55,547 nt of DNA from Candidatus Sumerlaeota bacterium (lineage in GTDB: Bacteria > Sumerlaeota > Sumerlaeia > JAFGJS01), in the NCBI GenBank assembly GCA_016928995.1, contig JAFGJS010000083.1, positions 1 through 55,547 of the forward strand, in the 5' to 3' direction. The translations under genes and the position numbers were made by a program. Within the stretch, counting starts at the first letter, position 1, and each line of letters starts with the position of its first letter. Positions 49,097-55,547 of the stretch are shown here, piece after piece. The notes beneath the pieces were generated by a model. The model saw only the letters and a program-made list of their open reading frames with translations. It ran no database searches and was not told the origin of the DNA.

Positions 49097-49822
49097 TCAA
49101 TGCTTTTTTCCGGTTTCCGGCGATTCCGCCTCATCCTTTTCCTGCAACATCGATTCATATTCCAACGGATGATCCGCTTTCAATTCTCCCAGCGGAATCT
49201 TTCCATGCAGCCAGGTCAAGGAGCCCGGGAATTTCTTTGGGTTGAAGTGTACGTTGTAAAAGTGCCATACGAATAGCGCCAGCGTGGCAAGCACGGCTTC
49301 GTCCGCGTGCACTTCCGCCGCCAGCCGGTATGGCAGCCAGGGCGCGACGCTCGCGGCAAGCTGGTCGAACCAAAGCACAAGCCCGGTGCCGATCATGATC
49401 ACGCAGCCCCAATACACGGCCCAGTAATCGAACTTCTCGTAATATGTGTAGCGCCCGAATTTCGGCCGTTCCTCGCGCAGGCCAAGGAAATACATTGAGT
49501 TCTGCGTTACGTCGGCCACATCTTTCCAGCGCGGCAGCAACAGCCAGAATTCGCGGCGGCCCTCGCGCGTGAAAATAGTGAATAGAGTGTGATACAGCGA
49601 CACCGCGATCAGGGCTGAGGCTGCGATGCGATGAATCACTCGAATCGCGTCGATCCCCTCAAAGTCCTGACTCCACCAGAATAGCTCCGGCCGGCCCATA
49701 AACCAAAGAAACGCGCCCGTGAAAATCAAAGTCAGCACCGCAAGCAGCAAAACCAAATGTTGAATGCGATACTGCAAACTGAATCGCTGCGCCATTTCCG
49801 GCTTTTCGTATGAAGCGCTCAT
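49097..49822 (-). CDS. Membrane cytochrome b (b561/formate dehydrogenase gamma type)
   Basis: A 241-residue inner-membrane dihaem cytochrome b, likely exchanging electrons between quinone and the adjacent multihaem cytochrome c. Four helices hold His candidates: RIQHLVLLLAVLTLIFTGAF, VIHRIAASALIAVSLYHTLF, DYWAVYWGCVIMIGTGLVLW and VHADEAVLATLALFVWHFYN continuing VHFNPKKFP. The C-terminal tail is charged and cytoplasmic. It lies downstream of the seven-haem protein on the same strand, separated by the inverted repeat at 49831-49907. Confidence 0.87.
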   Translation of the reverse strand: MSASYEKPEMAQRFSLQYRIQHLVLLLAVLTLIFTGAFLWFMGRPELFWWSQDFEGIDAIRVIHRIAASALIAVSLYHTLFTIFTREGRREFWLLLPRWKDVADVTQNSMYFLGLREERPKFGRYTYYEKFDYWAVYWGCVIMIGTGLVLWFDQLAASVAPWLPYRLAAEVHADEAVLATLALFVWHFYNVHFNPKKFPGSLTWLHGKIPLGELKADHPLEYESMLQEKDEAESPETGKKH

Positions 49823-49830
49823 TATATTGA

Positions 49831-49907
49831 TTCACCACAGAGCGCACAGAGGATCACAGAGTTTGTCTTCTAAAAGTCATTCTGTGTCCTTCGTGGCTCT
49901 GTGCGAG
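49831..49907. repeat. Inverted CACAGAG-type arms, empty
   Basis: Arms 49831-49861 and 49881-49907 are imperfectly complementary arrays of 9-bp cacagagcg-like units with a 19-bp spacer. They lie between the cytochrome b and cytochrome c genes. The same unit type appears unpaired at 6815-6845. Nothing else is seen in 49908-49989. Confidence 0.65.
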
Positions 49908-49989
49908 GATTTAACTGCTCCATAATCTTCGGATCATTCGAATTTTCCATTTTGAACTTGTTTAGGATTTCAGATTTCGAATTCATATT

Positions 49990-51948
49990 TCAAGTTTTTG
50001 ACCGGCGCACTAATTGCTGGATCAAATCCGCCAGAATATGCAAAATCAGCAGCGTCATGGTCACGATGATCAGCCATTTGAACGCCAGGCCTACGCGCAC
50101 GTATTCCAGCTCGTACTCGCCCTGCATGTCGATCTGCCGCGAACTCGGAGCCGGACTCGCCGTCGTCGTGCCGTCCACCGCGACCTTGCCGAAAAAGAAC
50201 GGCGAGTTGTCCGCGTGGCAATCGGTGCATTCCAGCGCCCCCATCGATTGCCCTTCGCCGCGCACATCATGCGCCAGCGGCCAGGAGTATGACGCCGCCG
50301 CCGGATGCTCGAACGTATCCACGGATCCCGCATGGTTCAAATGATGCGCCACACCGCCGCTGACGAACACCGCCTTGCTCGTTACGCTGTCGTCGAACGA
50401 GGCTTGTAGCGCTTGCAGCGCCGTTGCGATCTCTTCCGAGCCCAACGGCTCCCAGCCTTTCAGAGCCTCTTCATCTTCTTCCGTCTCCTGCGGCGCCTTC
50501 AGCGCATCTTCCAGCGCCTTGTTCACCTGTTCGATTCCCAGCGGCGCAATCGCATCGCCGACCATCGCGCCCCAAAACGACGGCCAGATCATCCGGTGCA
50601 CGCCGATTTTTCCGTTCTCCTGCCTCACGAATACAGGCTCCGTGATATATGGCGGATCGGACGGCGAACGATGCTCCTGCGCAAGCCCCAACGCATGGGC
50701 CATGGCCGTTTGCACCCGGTACGTCCGGTCTCCCGGCCAATTGCCGCTATGGCAGACCGTGCATTCCAGCTCCTCCAGATGCACAATCGGCAAATCTTCA
50801 TGATCCGCAAGCGGCGCACCGAGACGACCGGCCGTTGCCGGTTGCGTCTCGCCTTCCTGCTCGATGTGGCAGGCGCGGCAAGTCAGCGTGCCCGCTGTCA
50901 CGCGCAGCGAACCGGCGCCGGTCTCGCCCTCGTAGCCGCGCGACATCGCATGATCCAGCCCATGCCGATGACAATCGACGCAATGCATCCCAGCGCGCAG
51001 GTGCACGTCTTTGTCACGCTGAAATCGAGGCGGCAGGCTCGGATCCGCGCCGTGCGTCGAGTGGCAGAAATAACATCGCTCATCCTTAGGCGCGCGCACG
51101 ATGTCGAAATACGCCTGCCCTTGATCGTCGAATAAATACCGGCGGTATTTTGTCCGCGGCAGTTGCGCCGCGCTGGTGAAGTCGTCCGGATCGTAATTGT
51201 CCGGCAAATTTTCCGCATAGCCCATTACCGAGGCTAATCCTGAGGCAGCGACAGGCGCCCACTTGAAATTCTGATGCGCAATCATGCTCGCACGCAGATC
51301 CGCACTGTAGCGCATGTTTCCGCTATGGCAGATCAGGCAGTCGTTTTCCAGCGCGCCGCTGATTTTCCAGCGTTCCTTTGCCGCGCCGTGATCATCAACG
51401 TCATGCCCGCCCAACGCCAGAATGTCCGCCGGCACGTCGAATTCCTCGAATTCGTCGAGCGCCTTTTGCGCGCCGCTGTCCGCCGCTGTGTTTTGCTTTT
51501 GCTGAAAGATCGGCCCGCCAGGCAAATGCCGGCCAAAACGCAAGGCGAACTGCCAATCCGTCAGGCCCAGCGCCGACGGGCGATACGTCCCCGGCCATTC
51601 GCGATAGGAAAGCGGCAGCGCCGTGCGCGTCGCCGGATCGGTCCAGATCCACGGCTCGCCTTGGCGGCCCGGCGCGATGTCAGTCTCTCCGGCGTTGAAG
51701 TGCCAGCCCTCGTTGACATCATCCACATCGTGACACTTGCTGCACGTCGCCGCGGGAGAATACGGCTCGCCAAATTCCCGTTCCTGCGGGGCGATCTTTT
51801 CGCCGTCCGCGTCGTAGATGTTGATCAGATGCACATAAGGCGAGCGGCTGTCTGTGCGATAATCGTCATCCTCGTCGCACAGGCCAAGTTTCGTAAACAT
51901 CAACAACACCGCTGCAATGAAAAAGAGGGAACGCTTTGACATCGTCAT
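49990..51948 (-). CDS. Seven-haem c-type cytochrome, membrane-anchored
   Basis: A 652-residue periplasmic cytochrome. The N-terminal signal MTMSKRSLFFIAAVLLMF is followed by seven CxxCH sites: CSKCH, CLICH, CYFCH, CVDCH, CRACH, CTVCH and CTDCH. A C-terminal helix (WLIIVTMTLLILHILADLI) anchors it to the membrane. Spacing is irregular, with a large haem-free stretch of about 150 residues before the last haem. It probably takes electrons from, or gives them to, the cytochrome b encoded next. I cannot assign a substrate; it does not obviously match NrfA, OTR or a decahaem conduit. Confidence 0.88.
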   Translation of the reverse strand: MTMSKRSLFFIAAVLLMFTKLGLCDEDDDYRTDSRSPYVHLINIYDADGEKIAPQEREFGEPYSPAATCSKCHDVDDVNEGWHFNAGETDIAPGRQGEPWIWTDPATRTALPLSYREWPGTYRPSALGLTDWQFALRFGRHLPGGPIFQQKQNTAADSGAQKALDEFEEFDVPADILALGGHDVDDHGAAKERWKISGALENDCLICHSGNMRYSADLRASMIAHQNFKWAPVAASGLASVMGYAENLPDNYDPDDFTSAAQLPRTKYRRYLFDDQGQAYFDIVRAPKDERCYFCHSTHGADPSLPPRFQRDKDVHLRAGMHCVDCHRHGLDHAMSRGYEGETGAGSLRVTAGTLTCRACHIEQEGETQPATAGRLGAPLADHEDLPIVHLEELECTVCHSGNWPGDRTYRVQTAMAHALGLAQEHRSPSDPPYITEPVFVRQENGKIGVHRMIWPSFWGAMVGDAIAPLGIEQVNKALEDALKAPQETEEDEEALKGWEPLGSEEIATALQALQASFDDSVTSKAVFVSGGVAHHLNHAGSVDTFEHPAAASYSWPLAHDVRGEGQSMGALECTDCHADNSPFFFGKVAVDGTTTASPAPSSRQIDMQGEYELEYVRVGLAFKWLIIVTMTLLILHILADLIQQLVRRSKT

Positions 51949-52030
51949 ATCGCATCATCCTTGGAAAAGCGCCATGATGCAAAATCTTGGCAATTCATGG
52001 CGTCCGCCGCAAGCACAGAAGGAGAAACGA

Positions 52031-53017
52031 TCAGCTTTTTTTCCAATGCAAACCCTCCCACGCCCCAAAAGTTCTCAGCCATGGATCGCCGTTTTGTTGG
52101 TCCAATAAAATAGCGCGCACGCCGGGATGCGCGGCGCAATACGCCGCAATCGCCTCGTCGGACATCAACAGAAACGCAGTCGATAATGCGTCCGCCTCGG
52201 CCGCTCGCGGCGCCACAGCCCAAGCGCCCAGGCGGCGGGCCGGATCGCCAGTCTCCGGATTCAGCACATGCGGACGATCCGCCGTGGATGAAGCCGCCAC
52301 GGCGCAATCCCGCGCGATGAATGACGCCAGCGGCTCGTTTTCCAGACGCGGATCGCTCACCGTCATCGGCCAACCCTCCAAGCCCGGCGCAGCGCCAACG
52401 GCCAGCATCACGCTCTCGCCGCCGTTCAAAAAAAACGGCGAGACGTCCATCGACCGTAAAACTTCCGCTCCTATATCAAGCGCAAAGCCTTTGCCGATGC
52501 CGCCCAGATCAAGCCGCACACCGTCCGCCAACAGCCCCACGATCAGCGAATCCTCATCAATGGAAATCAGGTCCATTCCCACGACGCCCGGTCCGTCCGG
52601 TTCGTCCGGCGCAACGCCTCCCGCCGGTTCATCACCCTCGGCATCCCAAGGTTTGCGACCGGTCAACAATGCCCCCACGGTCGGCTCGAACGCGCCGCCG
52701 GTCTCCTGCCAGACCGTTCGCGCGCGCGACAGGCAGTCCAGCGTCAGCGGACTCACTTTCACCGCCTCGCCCGCGCACAACGCGTTGATCCGCGAAATGT
52801 CGCTCGTAGGAATGAAATAGCTCAAGGCTCGTTCGACTTGATCGATTTCATGGAAGACCAGCGCCGCCATTTCCTGCATCGCCGCGGGACTCGGCGCATC
52901 CAGCAAAACATCAAACACCGAGGCCATCGCCCGATGCCGGTATCGCGCCAAAGGATGCTCCAATGCCGTATTGTTGATTCGTTGAACCTGCTCGATAGAA
53001 AAAATTTCGCTCATCAT
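52031..53017 (-). CDS. apbE: FAD:protein FMN transferase
   Basis: Attaches FMN covalently to Ser/Thr of target flavoproteins such as Rnf or Nqr subunits. The 328-residue protein has the family core MASVFDVLLDAPSPAAM, VERALSYFIPTSDISRINAL, VRLDLGGIGKGFALDIGAEV, FFLNGGESVMLAVG and HVLNPETGDPARRL, with AEADALSTAFLL near the C-terminus. No signal peptide or lipobox is visible, unlike many periplasmic ApbE proteins. The gene lies 82 bases upstream of the multihaem cytochrome on the same strand. No clear FMN acceptor protein is in the window. Confidence 0.92.
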   Translation of the reverse strand: MMSEIFSIEQVQRINNTALEHPLARYRHRAMASVFDVLLDAPSPAAMQEMAALVFHEIDQVERALSYFIPTSDISRINALCAGEAVKVSPLTLDCLSRARTVWQETGGAFEPTVGALLTGRKPWDAEGDEPAGGVAPDEPDGPGVVGMDLISIDEDSLIVGLLADGVRLDLGGIGKGFALDIGAEVLRSMDVSPFFLNGGESVMLAVGAAPGLEGWPMTVSDPRLENEPLASFIARDCAVAASSTADRPHVLNPETGDPARRLGAWAVAPRAAEADALSTAFLLMSDEAIAAYCAAHPGVRAILLDQQNGDPWLRTFGAWEGLHWKKS

Positions 53018-53019
53018 AC

Positions 53020-53094
53020 TCGTAGGGCGGGCCTTGACCCACCATCGTGATTTGCTGTTCTGGTAAATGGCGGGTCGAGGCCCCCCCTACACGA
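53020..53094. repeat. Inverted repeat, GTAGGGCGGG type
   Basis: tcgtagggcgggccttgacc (53020-53039) is complementary, with mismatches, to the segment ending ggccccccctacacga (53070-53094). It lies between the tat oxidoreductase and apbE genes. Confidence 0.6.
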
Positions 53095-53103
53095 ATAGAT
53101 GAC

Positions 53104-54483
53104 TCAGGCTTTAAAATCTTCCGGTTTGAACTCGATCTTGCCGCCCGCCTTCGCCGCTTGATTGGCCTTCAACACCGAAACCGCAACGGCGTACGCCTCC
53201 TCCGCCGGACAGGTCAGTTCCGCCTCGCCGCGAATTGCCTTCAGAAAATTCTCAATATGCAATTGATGCGGATTCTTATTCATCTCCGCCGTCAGCTGGC
53301 CCGCATGGCCCTCGGCGGCTTTGCTGCGTTGCGGATCGATTTTCATCCCGCCTTCATCCGCCTTGGTCTCGGCCTGCGACGCTTCATCCAGCCATTCCGG
53401 CGCCGCCGCGCTGGCTTCCTTGAAGAACGCATTCTTTTTCGTCAACTCGGAGATGATCAACGAGCCTTTCGGACCCATGAATTGCTCGAAAAACAGCCCG
53501 TGGCTGGTGCGCAAATCCACCTGGTAGGATCCCAGCGCCACGCCCCACGGCTGCTTGTACTCATATATCGCGATCGTATGGTCGAACGATTCCGGCGTAT
53601 AACCCGCGTTGTTCGCCTTAGCCTCGCTCAGCGCGAACTGGTTGCCGCCAACGGCATAGACGCTGCTCGGATTCATCCGCTGGAACCAGTTAAACACGTC
53701 GATCTGATGCGAGCCCAGGTCGGTCATCGGACCGCCGGAATACTTCTCAAACCAGCGCCATTCGTAGAACTCCTCCATGGAGCCGTAGCCGTATCGCGCC
53801 AGATAATCCTTCGTCATGCCATACTTGGACAGCATGTTCGACGGCAGCGGCGTGATCGGCTTGCGCTGGTTCCACTGGCCGTTCATCGTCACGATGTCGC
53901 CGAAAAATTTCTCTTTATGCATCAGGTTGTAGGCGTGCTTGTAATACGGATTGCTGCGGCGCTGATGGCCGATCTGCAGCAATTTGCCCGTTTTACGGGC
54001 CGTCTCCACCATGCTGCGCGCCAGGGATAGATCGTTGGACATCTCCTTCTCGCAATACACATGCAGTCCGGCATTCAGACAGGCGTTCGTATGTTCATGA
54101 TGCACGAAGTCCGGCGTGGCGATGATCACGGCGTCCAGATCGCTTTCCTGCGCCAGCATTTCCTGGTACGTCGCATAAAATTTCGTTTCCTGCTTCGCCG
54201 CCTTGCAATACGCCTGCGCGCGGCGCGAGCTGTATTCCCACATGTCGCAAACCGCCTTGACGCGCAATGGAACGTCCGTGATCTTCAAGGCGTCGCCCAG
54301 CAAAATCTTTCCCTGCCGTCCTGCGCCGATCAACGCGATATTCAACGCGTCCGATTTCCCCGCATCCTGCGCGCGCAGAATCGCCGGCGCCAAAGCCAGT
54401 CCGGCTCCGGTCAGCGCCGCTGAGCGAATGAATGAACGCCGGCCAATGCCGGATAGAACCGCCTCTTGTTGCTCTTGTGCCAT
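53104..54483 (-). CDS. Tat-exported Gfo/Idh/MocA family oxidoreductase
   Basis: A 459-residue NAD(P)-dependent sugar oxidoreductase, probably periplasmic with a pre-bound cofactor. The twin-arginine signal is GRRSFIRSAALTGAGLALAP. The Rossmann motif is IALIGAGRQGKILLGDALK, and the family motif appears as LHVYCEKEMSNDLSLARSM, with EKE instead of the usual EKP. Substrate-domain landmarks are GHQRRSNPYYKHAYNLMHK and GGPMTDLGSHQIDVFNWFQR, with the catalytic His. The start at 54483 has GAAGCGAGG upstream; an in-frame start at 54633 is less likely. It may act on sugars or glycosides together with the DUF1080 protein. Confidence 0.9.
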   Translation of the reverse strand: MAQEQQEAVLSGIGRRSFIRSAALTGAGLALAPAILRAQDAGKSDALNIALIGAGRQGKILLGDALKITDVPLRVKAVCDMWEYSSRRAQAYCKAAKQETKFYATYQEMLAQESDLDAVIIATPDFVHHEHTNACLNAGLHVYCEKEMSNDLSLARSMVETARKTGKLLQIGHQRRSNPYYKHAYNLMHKEKFFGDIVTMNGQWNQRKPITPLPSNMLSKYGMTKDYLARYGYGSMEEFYEWRWFEKYSGGPMTDLGSHQIDVFNWFQRMNPSSVYAVGGNQFALSEAKANNAGYTPESFDHTIAIYEYKQPWGVALGSYQVDLRTSHGLFFEQFMGPKGSLIISELTKKNAFFKEASAAAPEWLDEASQAETKADEGGMKIDPQRSKAAEGHAGQLTAEMNKNPHQLHIENFLKAIRGEAELTCPAEEAYAVAVSVLKANQAAKAGGKIEFKPEDFKA

Positions 54484-54814
54484 TACGCAACCTCGCTTCA
54501 TCGAGTGAAAAATGTTTCCGTCTGTTAAGACCCGTTTCCGGCGATGCGAGTTAGTCTCGCGAAAAAAAAGATTCAACGGGACGTTCGTTCTCCGTTTCTT
54601 CAACGTCAACAGCGGATCATCGAGGATAATCATGGCGGCTCAAAATTCCAGCGTCAAGCACAACGCCCCGGCAATGCAGATCAATCAAGCGCGCCCTTGG
54701 AATGACGCCTCGATTTCGCTTGACCCGTTATCAATCGAGCCTTACTTTTGCAGCTTCAAGCTTAAGCGACCGCCAAGAAGTCCATGCGGTTGATCCGGAT
54801 CGCCGACAAATACG
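54484..54814. other. Intergenic region without supported gene
   Basis: A divergent promoter region between the Tat oxidoreductase and cysC. A plus-strand frame (54512-54793) has no ribosome site, no recognisable motif and no family resemblance. I see no strong promoter or operator. Confidence 0.5.
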
Positions 54815-55453
54815 ATGGGCCAACCAAAATCCGCCAATATCACCTGGGTCGACGGCAAAATCCAGCGCGCAGACCGTGAAAAGCTGCTCGGTCAGCGCGG
54901 CGCGCTCCTTTGGTTCACGGGGCTATCGGGCAGCGGCAAAACCGCCATCGCACTCGATCTGGAGCGCAGGCTGTTGCAACGCGGCAAACTGTGCTATCGC
55001 CTCGATGGCGACAACATCCGCTTCGGTTTGAACCGCGATCTGGATTTCTCGCCCGAAGGCCGCGAGGAGAACATCCGCCGCATCGGCGAGGTCGCCAAGC
55101 TCTTCGTTGATGCGGGCGTGATCGTCGCCGCCTGCTTCATCAGCCCCTACCGCAACGACCGGCGGCGCGTACGCGAACTCTTTTCCAATCCGGAAGATTT
55201 CATCGAAATTTACGTTCAGGCGCCCCTGGAAGTCTGCGAACAACGCGATCCCAAGGGGCTGTACCGCAAGGCCCGCGCCGGGGAGATCGCCGACTTCACC
55301 GGCATCCATCAGCCCTATGAGGCGCCTGAGACGCCAACCCTGACACTCAACACCGCAGAGGAATCAGTAGAGCAATGTTCCGCCCGCATCATCAGCCACC
55401 TCGAAGCCTGCGGTTGCCTTTGTGGAAACGGCAAACCCGCCGAAGACAAATAA
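54815..55453 (+). CDS. cysC: Adenylylsulfate kinase
   Basis: Phosphorylates adenosine 5'-phosphosulfate to PAPS. The 212-residue protein has the P-loop WFTGLSGSGKTAIALDLE (usual GLSGSGKST), CYRLDGDNIRFGLNRDLDFS, REENIRRIGEVAKLFVDAG, VIVAACFISPYRNDRRRVRE and the lid DPKGLYRKARAGEIADFTGI, then HQPYEAPETP. The Ser/Thr order in the P-loop (K-T-A rather than K-S-T) is a minor variant. The C-terminal tail is Cys-rich (CGCLCGNG) and not conserved. No Shine-Dalgarno is obvious. No sulfate adenylyltransferase gene is in view. Nothing is seen in the last 90 bases of the window. Confidence 0.93.
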   Translation: MGQPKSANITWVDGKIQRADREKLLGQRGALLWFTGLSGSGKTAIALDLERRLLQRGKLCYRLDGDNIRFGLNRDLDFSPEGREENIRRIGEVAKLFVDAGVIVAACFISPYRNDRRRVRELFSNPEDFIEIYVQAPLEVCEQRDPKGLYRKARAGEIADFTGIHQPYEAPETPTLTLNTAEESVEQCSARIISHLEACGCLCGNGKPAEDK

Positions 55454-55547
55454 TAATCCGTCGAGCTAATTTAAAAATAGGCCAAACGTCGAATTTTAAA
55501 GACATCAATTGGAGAGTCTGCTTGATTCAGCCCCAGCCTTACGCCAA

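Noticed and set aside
54512-54793. A 93-codon plus-strand frame between the Tat oxidoreductase and cysC
   Set aside because: No ribosome site, no family resemblance and overlapping a divergent promoter region.

Overview
The window looks like a chromosomal segment from an uncultured, motile, Gram-negative-type bacterium with moderately high GC. A flagellin with a sigma-54 promoter, FliS, an LptF-type permease, lipoprotein and Tat signals and multihaem c-type cytochromes all fit a diderm. A Tat-exported Gfo/Idh/MocA oxidoreductase, a DUF1080 protein, F5/8-type and LamG-like exported proteins and many dispersed palindromic intergenic repeats recall Hydrogenedentota, Sumerlaeota or PVC-type lineages. 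That placement is inference from gene content only; no rRNA or tRNA gene was seen.

Layout. 0-0.5 kb: AT-rich remnant of an unrecognised accessory gene. 0.5-3.5 kb: zinc-ribbon protein, proC, and an exported LamG/thioredoxin-like protein. 3.5-6.7 kb: FHA-GAF sensor divergent from a flagellin-fliS pair. 6.9-12.1 kb: TroA/MntA-type metal ABC transporter operon on the minus strand (binding protein, ATPase, two permeases with C-terminal winged-helix-like tails, and an embedded zinc-ribbon membrane protein). 12.3-14.9 kb: ECF-like sigma factor with a translationally coupled partner, then DUF2089 and SHOCT genes with an apparently leaderless promoter. 15.3-18.5 kb: purD and pyrC. 19-22 kb: ppdK and a 33-residue membrane peptide. 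22.5-29.1 kb: tyrS, bactofilin, ruvB, RelA/SpoT-TPR protein, argJ. 29.2-31.2 kb: a split pseudopilin-like gene, a structured intergenic element and a YebC regulator. 31.7-34.9 kb: deoA, zinc-ribbon DUF4190, DUF58. 34.9-36.6 kb: ferritin and a second metal-binding protein. 36.8-41.8 kb: lptF, DUF202, efp, six-domain rpsA. 41.9-45.8 kb: YaiI and two GT-C-like membrane glycosyltransferases. 45.8-53 kb: a minus-strand run of F5/8-like protein, Nramp-like transporter, DUF1080, cytochrome b, seven-haem cytochrome c and ApbE. 53.1-55.5 kb: Tat oxidoreductase and cysC.

The most unusual feature is a set of gene-cassette-like units. Four minus-strand ORFs or ORF remnants (three GxxExxY/PDDEXK_3-type, one unrelated 137-aa protein) are each tightly enclosed by inverted arms built from degenerate 8-9 bp tandem units. 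The arm reaches to within a few bases of the start codon, and an arm touches or supplies the stop codon of the neighbouring housekeeping gene. All three GxxExxY copies are broken. Further arm pairs with no ORF, built from other unit sequences, lie elsewhere in the window. Other points of interest are a T-TTT-TTT slippery junction inside a pseudopilin-like gene, a 115-nt structured intergenic element, and an Nramp-like protein lacking the canonical metal-binding motifs.
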